This document shows positions 1-7,279 of a stretch of DNA of 16,830 nucleotides, piece by piece. The stretch is from Chryseosolibacter sp035628595 (GTDB lineage Bacteria > Bacteroidota > Bacteroidia > Cytophagales > Cyclobacteriaceae), in assembly GCA_035628595.1 (NCBI GenBank), contig DASPJN010000054.1, forward strand, positions 1-16,830, read 5' to 3'. Position 1 is the stretch's first letter. Each line of letters starts with the position of its first letter. Under the pieces are notes generated by a model that worked only from the letters and a program-made list of their open reading frames with translations, made no database searches and was not told the DNA's origin. The position numbers and the translations under genes are program-made.

Positions 1-45
1 ATATGCTAAAACTTTTCGAATTCTATTTCTAACTTGCAAGTTCAT
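1..45 (-). CDS. possible 5' end of a divergent gene, cut by the window edge
   Basis: On the minus strand an ATG at 45..43 opens a frame that stays open to the window edge and reads MNLQVRNRIRKVLAY. A basic start leading into hydrophobic residues would fit an N-terminal membrane anchor. In Bacteroidota a large TamB-like envelope gene often lies divergently next to tsaD, which would fit, but 15 residues cannot prove it. Only 10 bases would separate the two divergent start codons, so each promoter would have to sit close to or inside the other gene. The short frame could be chance. Confidence 0.3.
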   Translation of the reverse strand, partial: MNLQVRNRIRKVLAY

Positions 46-55
46 TTGTTCTCAC

Positions 56-1060
56 ATGCAACCCGTCATCCTTGCCATTGAGTCTTCATGCGATGAAACC
101 TCAGCTTCCGTTATACGAAACGGCAAGGTACTGAATAATATTATCGCCTCACAGGCAGTACATCAAAAATACGGCGGCGTTGTACCCGAGCTTGCATCGC
201 GTGCGCACCAGCAAAATATTGTAGCTGTCGTGCAACAGGCAATGCAGCATGCCGACGTTAAATCGAAAGACTTAAACGCAATCGCTTTTACCCGCGGACC
301 CGGCCTTGTCGGTTCGTTGCTTGTAGGCGTGTCATTCGCGAAAGGCCTTGCGCTGTCGATGGGCATCCCCTTGATCGAAGTAAACCACATGCAGGCACAC
401 GTACTCGCTCACTTTATCGCCGATCCAAAACCGCAGTTTCCTTTTCTTTGCCTTACCGTGAGTGGCGGTCATACACAAATCGTGCTAGTTCGCAGCTATC
501 ATGACATGGAGGTTATCGGTGAAACGCAGGACGATGCTGTCGGTGAGGCTTTCGACAAGGCCGCTAAGATGATGGGTCTGCCATATCCCGGTGGCCCGCT
601 GATCGATCAATATGCTCAGTTGGGAAATGCATCCCGTTTCAAATTTCCGGATTCGCAAATGGCCGGCTTCGACTTTTCTTTCAGCGGTGTGAAGACTGCT
701 TTCCTGTATTTTCTACGCGATGAGATGAAAAAGGATGAGGCATTTATAGAAAAGAATCTTTATGATATTTGTGCGAGTCTGCAACAGCACCTCATCAATA
801 TGTTGCTAAGCAGGCTTGAAAGAGCGAGCGCACACACCGGCATTAAACAAATTGCGATTGCCGGTGGTGTTTCGGCCAACTCAGGTTTACGAAAGCAGCT
901 CCATTCGCTTGGTGCGCAAAAGGGTTGGGATGTCTTTATTCCGGCGTTTGAATATTGCACCGACAACGCAGCGATGATTGCCATTGCTGCACATTACAAA
1001 TTCTTATCAAAAGTATTTACTACACTTGACGTAACACCATTGGCGCGCATGCCCATTTGA
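56..1060 (+). CDS. tsaD: tRNA N6-threonylcarbamoyladenosine transferase TsaD
   Basis: TsaD (Kae1/Gcp/YgjD family) transfers the threonylcarbamoyl group from TC-AMP to A37 of ANN-reading tRNAs, working in the cytoplasm with TsaB and TsaE. The 334 residues are full length for the family. Visible signatures are the N-terminal ASKHA phosphate loop AIESSCDETSAS (residues 7-18), the metal-binding NHMQAH (110-115, His111 and His115), SGGHT at 136-140 and a C-terminal CTDNAAM containing the third metal-ligand Asp. The ATG at 56 is chosen because it gives the usual MxxxILAIESSCDET start. It is the first gene of a tight plus-strand group, with the next start codon one base after its stop. tsaB, tsaE and tsaC are not in the window. 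Identification is certain. Confidence 0.98.
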   Translation: MQPVILAIESSCDETSASVIRNGKVLNNIIASQAVHQKYGGVVPELASRAHQQNIVAVVQQAMQHADVKSKDLNAIAFTRGPGLVGSLLVGVSFAKGLALSMGIPLIEVNHMQAHVLAHFIADPKPQFPFLCLTVSGGHTQIVLVRSYHDMEVIGETQDDAVGEAFDKAAKMMGLPYPGGPLIDQYAQLGNASRFKFPDSQMAGFDFSFSGVKTAFLYFLRDEMKKDEAFIEKNLYDICASLQQHLINMLLSRLERASAHTGIKQIAIAGGVSANSGLRKQLHSLGAQKGWDVFIPAFEYCTDNAAMIAIAAHYKFLSKVFTTLDVTPLARMPI

Positions 1061-1061
1061 T

Positions 1062-1451
1062 ATGAAATCAATTTTTAAACCCGGCGACCATAAAGAATTT
1101 AAGCGAACCGTTAGCAGCCAGGACTTCGCACGTTTTAATGGGGAAGTGGTTCATCCTGTTTTCTCAACTTTTGGCCTGGCGCGCGACATGGAATGGACAA
1201 CAAGGCAGTTTGTTTTGGAAATGCGCGACGAGGATGAGGAGGGGATTGGTACATTTGTGCACGTCGATCATCGGGGACCGGCATTTGAACACGAAGAAAT
1301 TACTTTTCGCGGATCCGTGACAGAGGTAAAGGGACATGAACTAATTTGCAGTGTAGACGCCTTTGTTGGTGATCGTTTGATTGCGTCCGGTAAAACCGGT
1401 CAGAAGATTTTAAAGAAGGAAAAACTTGATAAGCTATTTTCGGTAAAATGA
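1062..1451 (+). CDS. hotdog-fold thioesterase-like protein with FlK-type active-site residues
   Basis: A 129-residue cytoplasmic protein with no signal peptide or membrane segment. Its size and pattern fit a single-domain hotdog fold. The segment STFGLARDME (35-44) followed by GTFVHVDH (63-70) resembles the fluoroacetyl-CoA thioesterase FlK. Thr36, Glu44 and His70 have spacings of 8 and 26, the same as FlK's catalytic Thr42, Glu50 and His76 as I recall them. By family it should hydrolyse an acyl-CoA thioester, but the substrate cannot be read from sequence and fluoroacetyl-CoA is unlikely. The gene starts one base after tsaD and its stop overlaps the smpB start as ATGA, so it is probably translationally coupled inside a housekeeping group. 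It could instead be a non-catalytic acyl binder. Confidence 0.75.
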   Translation: MKSIFKPGDHKEFKRTVSSQDFARFNGEVVHPVFSTFGLARDMEWTTRQFVLEMRDEDEEGIGTFVHVDHRGPAFEHEEITFRGSVTEVKGHELICSVDAFVGDRLIASGKTGQKILKKEKLDKLFSVK

Positions 1452-1909
1452 CAAAACAAAGATTTTCGGATAATGTTAATATCAGGAACCGGCAGGCGTC
1501 GTTCGAGTATGAGTTGCTTGATAAATACATTTCCGGGATTGTGCTCACCGGGACAGAAATAAAATCGATCCGCGAAGGACAAGTGAACCTGCAGGATGGT
1601 TTTTGTTATCTGAATAATGGAGAAGTATTTGTAAAAGGAATTAATATTACGCCCTACGCGCAGGGCACACATTATAACCACGAGGCTACACGTGAGCGTA
1701 AGTTACTCCTGAAGAAAAGTGAAATCCGGAAACTGGAGGGTAAGGTCGAAGAAAAAGGATTGACTTTGATTCCAGTCCGGTTGTTTATTAACGACCGGGG
1801 ATTTGCAAAGGTTGAAATTGCCCTGGCCCGTGGTAAAAAAATGTACGATAAGCGACAGAGTATAAAAGAGCGCGACGCAAAACGTGAGCTTGATAAAATG
1901 AAATTCTAA
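1448..1909 (+). CDS. smpB: SsrA-binding protein SmpB
   Basis: SmpB binds tmRNA and brings it to stalled ribosomes for trans-translation. The 153 residues match the usual length. Family signatures are visible in order: NRQASFEYELLDKYISGIVLTGTE near 14-37, IKSIREGQVNLQDGF at about 38-52, the RNA-binding central barrel, LALARGKK-like ALARGKKMYDKRQ near 130-142, and a basic C-terminal tail ending RELDKMKF that enters the decoding centre. The start ATG overlaps the preceding stop codon by four bases (ATGA), which supports both the start choice and coupling. The ssrA RNA gene was not seen in the window. Confidence 0.98.
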   Translation: MTKQRFSDNVNIRNRQASFEYELLDKYISGIVLTGTEIKSIREGQVNLQDGFCYLNNGEVFVKGINITPYAQGTHYNHEATRERKLLLKKSEIRKLEGKVEEKGLTLIPVRLFINDRGFAKVEIALARGKKMYDKRQSIKERDAKRELDKMKF

Positions 1910-1916
1910 TCTTCGG

Positions 1917-2714
1917 ATGTTGGCTATGGAAATCATCGAACATGGTGTGTGTCGTTTAAGTGTTGTTTCCATCAGGACGGAGCCAACACACATGTCGGAG
2001 CAGGTTTCTCAGTTATTGTTTGGCGAAGAATATGAAGTGACACGAATTTCGGACGACAGGAAATGGCGACAGATCCGAACGACGTTCGATCATTACGAAG
2101 GCTGGATCGATGCCAGACAACACCACGGCATTACCAAAGAACACTATGAGTATATCAACCGGGCGGAATTCAAGATCAGCCTCGATGTAACGTCCAGCCT
2201 ATTGTATAATAAAACTTCTTTGCCGATCGTGATTGGCAGTATCATCCCGATTTCGGGCTCCGAGTTATTCAGAATGGAAGAACAGTTCGCGTTTAATGGG
2301 GAATCCAAGTCTTTGGGAAACAAACGCGAGTTTGAGTTTCTGAAAACAATTGCCTTTCGTTATCTGAATGCGCCATATCAATGGGGTGGGAAAAGCCCGT
2401 TCGGAATTGATTGCTCCGGATTTGCCCAGATGGTTTTTAAAATTTGCGGCTATCGTTTACAAAGAGATGCCTGGCAGCAAGCATCGCAGGGAAAAGCTGT
2501 TGACTCGTTCGATGAACGAGTCCCCGGCGATCTGGCATTTTTCAGGAACGACCACGGTAAAATCGTTCATACCGGTATCGTACTTGCGGAAAACAAAATC
2601 ATTCACGCGTCCGGCCGCGTCAGGATTGATACTTTAGACGCGAGAGGCATCCTCAACGCCGACACCCGACAGCATTCGCACGAGTTTGCCCATCTCCGGC
2701 GAATACTCGCTTAG
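1917..2714 (+). CDS. NlpC/P60 (C40) peptidase with N-terminal SH3-like domain
   Basis: A 265-residue cysteine peptidase. Residues about 10-75 look like a bacterial SH3 domain (LSVVSIRTEP, later WRQIRTTFDHYEGWID), a middle linker domain follows, and residues 140-265 are the NlpC/P60 domain. Catalytic residues are Cys166 in GIDCSGFAQ, His218 in IVHTGIVL and His230 in IIHASG, numbered from the ATG at 1917. Such enzymes cleave gamma-D-glutamyl bonds in peptidoglycan stem peptides. There is no signal peptide or lipobox, so it probably acts in the cytoplasm on imported muropeptides, as the YkfC type does. A second ATG at 1926, beginning MEIIEHGVC, is an equally good start. It follows smpB by 7 bases and is the last gene of the tight group. 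Confidence 0.9.
   Translation: MLAMEIIEHGVCRLSVVSIRTEPTHMSEQVSQLLFGEEYEVTRISDDRKWRQIRTTFDHYEGWIDARQHHGITKEHYEYINRAEFKISLDVTSSLLYNKTSLPIVIGSIIPISGSELFRMEEQFAFNGESKSLGNKREFEFLKTIAFRYLNAPYQWGGKSPFGIDCSGFAQMVFKICGYRLQRDAWQQASQGKAVDSFDERVPGDLAFFRNDHGKIVHTGIVLAENKIIHASGRVRIDTLDARGILNADTRQHSHEFAHLRRILA
2502..2522. repeat. perfect 9-base inverted repeat inside the C40 peptidase gene
   Basis: The arms GACTCGTTC (2502-2510) and GAACGAGTC (2514-2522) are perfect reverse complements around the spacer GAT. The repeat encodes part of VDSFDERVP, just before the PGD turn of the NlpC/P60 domain. It could fold as a hairpin in the mRNA or be a protein-binding palindrome, but there is no promoter nearby and no U-tract, so chance or codon constraint is also possible. 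Confidence 0.45.
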
Positions 2715-2880
2715 CAGGATTTTCTGTTTCCAAATAATCGTTCCCTTTTTTTGCTGAAATTTTGGTTTTATATTAACCAAAGTTATGGCCTGTGTTCATT
2801 CCGGAGTTCGTGTGACCAGACCGTTATCTTACTCGTCGGCGGCCCGACATTTGACTGGTTCTAAGTTCAATAATTAATAG

Positions 2881-3384
2881 ATGAATAGCAGGGTATTGGT
2901 ACTTAATCAGGATTTCAGCCCACTGATGGTGTGCTCGGTGGAGCGCGCATTTATTCTCGTGTATTTGCAGAAAAGCGAGATGGTTCGGACGTCGAATGGG
3001 CATAAGCTTCATTCGATAACCCAAGCCTTCCCCATGCCTTCTGTGATTCGTCTAAACAGATATGTTAACGCCCCTTACAAGGGCGTTAATCTTACCCGAC
3101 AGAATATCTTCAAACGCGACAATAACGAGTGTCAGTACTGCGGAACCAGAAAAGATCTTACAATCGATCACGTTGTGCCTCGTGCGCGTGGTGGAAAAGA
3201 TAGCTGGACGAACCTGGTAACTGCCTGCAAACGCTGCAATGCCAAAAAAGGCAACGATACGCCGGAACAGGCCGGGATGCATTTGAAGAAAAAGCCCTAT
3301 AAACCATCTTATTCAATTTTCCTTAAGGATCACCTGAACTCCTCGGGTGAATGGGACCCTTTTCTGCTCGACAACCACGCATAA
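2881..3384 (+). CDS. small HNH endonuclease family protein
   Basis: A 167-residue protein with a C-terminal zinc-supported HNH nuclease motif: Cys84-x2-Cys87, the Asp96-His97 pair in TIDHVVPRARGG, Asn111, and Cys116-x2-Cys119 followed by NAKKG. The N-terminal 80 residues begin VLVLNQDFSPLMVCSVERAFILVYLQKSE, a conserved region typical of this stand-alone family, which is widespread in Bacteroidota and cyanobacteria. All metal and catalytic positions are present, so nuclease activity is expected, but the biological role is not established. No restriction, phage, toxin or intron feature lies beside it, which argues against a mobile-element role. It lies 166 bases after the peptidase gene and 77 bases before the tetR start. 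The spacer before it shows no convincing hairpin terminator. Confidence 0.9.
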   Translation: MNSRVLVLNQDFSPLMVCSVERAFILVYLQKSEMVRTSNGHKLHSITQAFPMPSVIRLNRYVNAPYKGVNLTRQNIFKRDNNECQYCGTRKDLTIDHVVPRARGGKDSWTNLVTACKRCNAKKGNDTPEQAGMHLKKKPYKPSYSIFLKDHLNSSGEWDPFLLDNHA

Positions 3385-3425
3385 ACATGAATTCAAACGG
3401 ATGCGCAGTTTAATTTGGATGGAAA

Positions 3426-3441
3426 TATACCGATCGGTATA
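3426..3441. promoter_or_regulatory. perfect palindrome, likely TetR operator
   Basis: TATACCGATCGGTATA is a perfect 16-base palindrome ending 20 bases before the GTG start of the adjacent tetR gene and 8 bases upstream of a -7-type box. Perfect palindromes with an ACCGATCGGT-like core are typical TetR-family operators. Its place between where the -33 and -7 elements would lie fits repression by blocking RNA polymerase. I infer that the TetR protein binds here and represses itself and the downstream synthase. Confidence 0.75.
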
Positions 3442-3449
3442 AAATCTGT

Positions 3450-3457
3450 TATCTTTG
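3450..3457 (+). promoter_or_regulatory. Bacteroidota-type -7 box of the tetR promoter
   Basis: TATCTTTG matches the Bacteroidota -7 consensus TAnnTTTG at every defined position. No clear TTTG -33 element stands at the usual distance, where the palindrome lies instead. With a start site about 5 to 8 bases downstream, the mRNA would begin at or very near the GTG codon at 3462, so a leaderless or almost leaderless transcript is possible. Confidence 0.5.
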
Positions 3458-3461
3458 TGAT

Positions 3462-4052
3462 GTGACAAAAGCAGCACGAACACGTCAGTTTATTATTGAA
3501 AAGACCGCGCCTATCTTCAATTGCAAGGGCTACGATGGCACATCGCTGTCGGATTTGACAGATGCAACAGGGTTATCAAAGGGAGCCATCTACGGAAATT
3601 TTCGCGATAAAGATGAGATTGCCAGCGAAGCATTTCTCTATGCGATTGAAAAGGTTCGTGCGACAGCAAGGCTAAAACTCGATGAATGTCTTTCTTATAA
3701 GGACCGACTTATCTCCCTGCTTGACTTTTATGCGGCATACGTCTTTAACCCACCAATAAAAGGTGGCTGTCCGTTACTCAACCATGCCGTTGAAATCGAC
3801 GATCATCATCCGGAAATGAGGAAAGTCGTTGTGAAGGAGCTTCTGAGAACGATCAGTTTTATTACAGAACTGATTGGACTTGGAATAGAAGCCGGCGAGT
3901 TTAAGAAAGACACCGACGCCCGACGCATAGCCTACGTAATATTCTGTTCGATAGAAGGAGCGTTAATGTTTTCACGCGCTGAGAAGTCAATCGAACCGAT
4001 GGACATAATTGTAAAGCATTGTAAAGATATTATTCAACAAATCAGCAAATGA
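3462..4052 (+). CDS. TetR/AcrR family transcriptional repressor
   Basis: A 196-residue one-component repressor. Residues about 5-55 form the TetR N-terminal DNA-binding domain, with the helix-turn-helix TSLSDLTDATGLSKGAIYGN near 27-46 followed by FRDKDEI. The all-helical C-terminal half contains the GGCPLLNHAVEIDD segment (101-114) found in many TetR proteins; its ligand is unknown. The start is a GTG. The ATG two bases upstream is in another frame and is followed at once by TGA. The gene has a perfect palindrome upstream and overlaps the next gene by four bases (ATGA), so regulator and synthase are almost surely cotranscribed and coupled. A lipid-type or other small ligand that controls the synthase gene is a reasonable guess, not shown. 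Confidence 0.93.
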   Translation: MTKAARTRQFIIEKTAPIFNCKGYDGTSLSDLTDATGLSKGAIYGNFRDKDEIASEAFLYAIEKVRATARLKLDECLSYKDRLISLLDFYAAYVFNPPIKGGCPLLNHAVEIDDHHPEMRKVVVKELLRTISFITELIGLGIEAGEFKKDTDARRIAYVIFCSIEGALMFSRAEKSIEPMDIIVKHCKDIIQQISK

Positions 4053-5305
4053 CGTATCCAAGAAGAGTTGTTGTAACCGGGTTGGGAGCGATTACGCCCC
4101 TGGGCAATTCAATCGAAACTTTCTGGCAGAATTTGACTGGCGGAAAAAGCGGTGCCGCTCCGATCACAAAATTTGACACGACAAAGTTCAAAACGAAATT
4201 TGCGTGTGAGGTTAAAGGTTTTGATCCATCGGATCATCTTGAAAAAAATGAAATTCGGAAAATGGATCCTTTCGTGCATTACGCGCTTGCATCGACTGCG
4301 GAAGCATTAAAGGATTCTGCCCTTCCGCTGGATTCAATAGACAAAACGCGCGTCGGTGTGATATGGGGTTCTGGTAATGGAGGATTTTCAACTTTTCAAC
4401 AAGAGATGGTGGAATTTGGACGCGGTGACGGTACACCCAGGATTAATCCATACTTCATTCCCAAGGTGATTGTTGACATCGCTTCAGGCTGGATTTCCAT
4501 CAAATATGGATTTATGGGCCCCAACTTCACAACGGTTTCGGCATGCGCTACATCAACAACCGCGATCATCGACGCAATGAACTACATCCGTTGGAACAAA
4601 GCGGACGTCTTTATCACGGGCGGGTCGGAAGCGGCGGTAAATGAGGCTGGGATTGGTGGTTTCGGCGCGATGAAGGCATTGTCAACGCGCAACGATGATC
4701 CCGCTCGCGCATCACGCCCTTTTGATGTGGACCGTGACGGATTTGTAATGGGAGAGGGCGCGGGGGCGCTCGTACTTGAAGAATTTGAGCACGCGAAACG
4801 TCGCGGCGCTAAGATCTACGCCGAAGTTGCTGGTGGAGGAATGTCAGCCGATGCGTATCATCTCACTGCAACTCATCCACACGGACTGGGTGCGGCACTC
4901 GGCATGAAATGGGCGCTCGAAGATGCAGGTCTTTCGATTCATGAGGTCGACTACCTCAACCCGCATGCTACGTCTACACCGCTAGGCGATGTAAGTGAAA
5001 TGAAGGCTGTGGTTAACTTTTTTGGAGAGAAACCTGATCATCTTCATATCAGCGCAACAAAGTCGGCGATAGGCCATTTACTGGGAGCTGCTGGCGCAGT
5101 TGAAGCCATCATCGCGATAAAGGCAATTGAGACAAGTGTGATTCCACCTACGATAAATACACAGAACATTGACCCTGAATTGCCGGCCGGACTCAACATT
5201 GTTACCGGCACTTCTTTGGAGAAGGAGGTTAACGTTGCATTAAGCAATACTTTCGGATTCGGGGGTCACAACGCGAGCGCCGTGTTCCGAAAAGTGAGGC
5301 AATAA
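4049..5305 (+). CDS. FabF-like beta-ketoacyl-ACP synthase
   Basis: A 418-residue thiolase-fold condensing enzyme of the KAS II type, which extends acyl-ACP with malonyl-ACP. The length is normal for FabF. It has VVVTGLGAITPLGN at the N-terminus, nucleophile Cys166 in VSACATST, His306 in NPHATSTPLGD, Lys338 and His343 in KSAIGHLLGAAGA, and the C-terminal NTFGFGGHN loop (400-408), so the active site is complete. The first active-site His lies in NPHATST instead of the more common NxHGTST. It is coupled to the tetR gene, stands alone without acpP, fabG or fabZ, and is followed directly by a terminator. This setting suggests a regulated accessory copy, not the main housekeeping FabF. A role in altered membrane lipids or a specialised acyl chain is possible but unproven. 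Confidence 0.92.
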   Translation: MTYPRRVVVTGLGAITPLGNSIETFWQNLTGGKSGAAPITKFDTTKFKTKFACEVKGFDPSDHLEKNEIRKMDPFVHYALASTAEALKDSALPLDSIDKTRVGVIWGSGNGGFSTFQQEMVEFGRGDGTPRINPYFIPKVIVDIASGWISIKYGFMGPNFTTVSACATSTTAIIDAMNYIRWNKADVFITGGSEAAVNEAGIGGFGAMKALSTRNDDPARASRPFDVDRDGFVMGEGAGALVLEEFEHAKRRGAKIYAEVAGGGMSADAYHLTATHPHGLGAALGMKWALEDAGLSIHEVDYLNPHATSTPLGDVSEMKAVVNFFGEKPDHLHISATKSAIGHLLGAAGAVEAIIAIKAIETSVIPPTINTQNIDPELPAGLNIVTGTSLEKEVNVALSNTFGFGGHNASAVFRKVRQ

Positions 5306-5340
5306 AAAATGGATACCTGTTCGGGTATCCATTTTCTTTA
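5306..5340. terminator. strong bidirectional terminator
   Basis: Arms AAAATGGATACC (5306-5317) and GGTATCCATTTT (5324-5335) are perfect 12-base complements around the loop TGTTCG, starting directly after the ketoacyl synthase stop codon. The A-rich left side and T-rich right side let it work on both strands. It separates the plus-strand synthase gene from the converging minus-strand gene that ends at 5352. Confidence 0.9.
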
Positions 5341-5351
5341 GTTTTTGGCTA

Positions 5352-5717
5352 TTACTCGTCTTCCGCGAAAACAATTTCATCGCGAATCTCAAGCTTGGAA
5401 ACGTAATGCTGCGGTTGTTGGTCTTTTAGTGGCTTCCATTTTTCAGGATACTCTATCTTAACCGGTTGGTTGAGCAACTTTGATTTCAGTTCATCAAAAC
5501 TAATATGCCGCCGGTTTTTCTGGTCAAGGTAAAATATTTCAGAACGATCCTGGAGCTTCACAACAAGATCCTTCAGCGCTGTCTCATACACTTCTGCAAC
5601 CACGCCATGATCAGTCACAACGGTTTGTTCCGCCTGAAGGCGTTCCGGGCTCCATGTCGACATTACTATTGCTATGAACAATAACAGTCCTGCTACGATG
5701 ATGATGTTGGATCTCAT
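5352..5717 (-). CDS. small secreted or membrane-anchored protein of unknown function
   Basis: A 121-residue protein with no family that I recognise. Residues 5-20 (IIIVAGLLLFIAIVMS) form one hydrophobic helix after a short basic start, so it is either a signal peptide or an N-terminal anchor with the rest in the periplasm. The remainder alternates beta-like stretches (VVAEVYETALKDLVVKLQ, SEIFYLD) with charged turns and ends in acidic EIVFAEDE, suggesting a small beta-rich domain. There is no Cys for a lipoprotein and no evident catalytic motif. It lies 135 bases downstream of the histidine kinase gene on the same strand and could be an accessory part of that signalling system or its own unit. 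The ATG at 5717 is the natural start because the hydrophobic segment follows it. Confidence 0.7.
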   Translation of the reverse strand: MRSNIIIVAGLLLFIAIVMSTWSPERLQAEQTVVTDHGVVAEVYETALKDLVVKLQDRSEIFYLDQKNRRHISFDELKSKLLNQPVKIEYPEKWKPLKDQQPQHYVSKLEIRDEIVFAEDE

Positions 5718-5852
5718 AATACAGTCGGTTAGCGTTAAATCCTAAATCCAGAATGTGGGGGGATTTTAAACATACAAAAAAAAACTGGAGAAAGAAAGGT
5801 GCCGGCTGGCGAAATCCGGGCGAATGAACATTAAAGCAGTTGAATGAAAGAA

Positions 5853-7205
5853 CTAAAATTTGAGGGTGAATATTGTTTGAACATCAGGTTGCGATACCAC
5901 TGAAAGAGACCCGTTATGCATTTGCATGATTTGTCGCGACAAGCTTAATCCGATTCCCGAACCTGTTCTTTTTGTCGTGTAAAACGGCACGAAGATGTGT
6001 TCCAGCGCTTCCCTGATAATGCCCGGCCCATTGTCGATTACTTCAATTTTAATGACATTCTCGTCATACCGGCCGATTAGCCTGAGTTCCGGGTGCTCGG
6101 TCTCAGCGAGGGCCTCAACTGCATTCTTCAATAAGTTGATGAGGACCTGTTCAATCATTTCAATATCACATTGAAGCGTGAGGTATTCAGAAGATGACTC
6201 GTAATGAAAATTGATTTTTGTTTTTTTGATTTCATTTTTCATCAGTTGGGAAACCTTCTCAATAAGATCCTTCAACTTCACTGTTGTCATTTTGGGTTTC
6301 GGTAATGAAGTATATTCGCGATACGCGTCAATAAACTTGATCAAACCACGACTGCGGTTTTCGATTGTGCCCAGGCCTTCGCGGAGATCATCAGCCCCTT
6401 CGTCTTTTAATTCCCAGTGTTCATCCACTCTATGCATGTCGTGGTCAAGAATCTCCCGCAAAGTTGATGTGAGTGATGAGATAGGTGTGATTGAGTTCAT
6501 GATCTCGTGACGCAAGACACGTGTCAGGTTTTGCCACGCTTCCAGCTCTTGCTTTTGCAGTTCAGGCTGAATGTTTTGGAGGGTTACGAGTTTTACGTCA
6601 ACAGCGCGTATTCGCAACTCTGTTGACTGGATCGTCAGGTAAAGTTCTTCACCTGCTTTGTAGAGTTCACTCTTCCCGGATTCCACAGTGTTGATCGCGT
6701 GGTAGAGTCGTGGGTTGATTTGAATGAGCTCTTTTATATTCTTGATTGCCGTAATGCCGAGAAAACGTTTTGCATTGGTATTCATCAACTGCACTTCTCC
6801 TTCTGTGTCGAATGAAAGAATACCTGTCCTTACCTGTTGGACAACCGTGTTGAGATATTGCCAGTGTTCTTCTTTTTCAGATCGCGCTTTGCGAAACGCC
6901 TCCAGTACTTCATTAAAAGCGACATTGAGATCCTTGAAGCTCTTGCCAAGTTTATTATCGGATGTGAACCCTGAGATGAAATCCGAATATTTCACGGACT
7001 CAAGAAATCGCGTGAGCTTCCTATTGGTCTGCGAAACAAAGCGATAGATCTCGACAAGCTGCCCGATAATAACGGTGAATGTGAGAATGGCGGCAAACAG
7101 CATGTTAGGTCTTGATATCATAAAGACAAACAAGGCCATGGTAATACCGAGAAAAACAACGCGAAGGGCTACGCGCGTGGGGAAATCATTAAAACCGTAT
7201 CGCAT
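5853..7205 (-). CDS. membrane sensor histidine kinase, NtrY/NtrB-like
   Basis: A 450-residue sensor kinase. Two membrane helices lie at about 12-31 and 33-56 with almost no periplasmic loop, so it senses within the membrane or in the cytoplasm. A linker and a PAS-like domain (about 110-210; GILSFDTEGEVQLMNTNAKRFLG) follow. The HisKA H-box is LRHEIMNSITPI with phospho-acceptor His233. The ATPase domain shows the N-box LLKNAVEAL (Asn361), the G1 box DNGPGI (391-396) and the G2 box GSGIGL (415-420). It should phosphorylate the response regulator encoded 74 bases upstream on the same strand. The start ATG at 7205 places the first helix correctly. The signal is unknown; the divergent exporter suggests envelope stress or an exported compound. 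Confidence 0.93.
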   Translation of the reverse strand: MRYGFNDFPTRVALRVVFLGITMALFVFMISRPNMLFAAILTFTVIIGQLVEIYRFVSQTNRKLTRFLESVKYSDFISGFTSDNKLGKSFKDLNVAFNEVLEAFRKARSEKEEHWQYLNTVVQQVRTGILSFDTEGEVQLMNTNAKRFLGITAIKNIKELIQINPRLYHAINTVESGKSELYKAGEELYLTIQSTELRIRAVDVKLVTLQNIQPELQKQELEAWQNLTRVLRHEIMNSITPISSLTSTLREILDHDMHRVDEHWELKDEGADDLREGLGTIENRSRGLIKFIDAYREYTSLPKPKMTTVKLKDLIEKVSQLMKNEIKKTKINFHYESSSEYLTLQCDIEMIEQVLINLLKNAVEALAETEHPELRLIGRYDENVIKIEVIDNGPGIIREALEHIFVPFYTTKRTGSGIGLSLSRQIMQMHNGSLSVVSQPDVQTIFTLKF

Positions 7206-7279
7206 GAATAATCTTCAGCACAAAATGTGAACGAAGATATGCCAAATTAATGACAACAGCGCTAGGTTTTGACCGCCGA

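Noticed and set aside
2761..2781. Inverted repeat TTTGGTT-N7-AACCAAA between the peptidase and HNH genes
   Set aside because: The stem is short and AT-rich with no T-run after it, so it is not a convincing terminator, and no promoter boxes can be matched to it.
5786..5803. Minus-strand sequence CGGCACCTTTCTTTC resembling a sigma-54 promoter before the small protein gene
   Set aside because: The -12 half is TTTC, not TTGC, and no GTTC-N6-GAAC repeat lies upstream; too weak to annotate.
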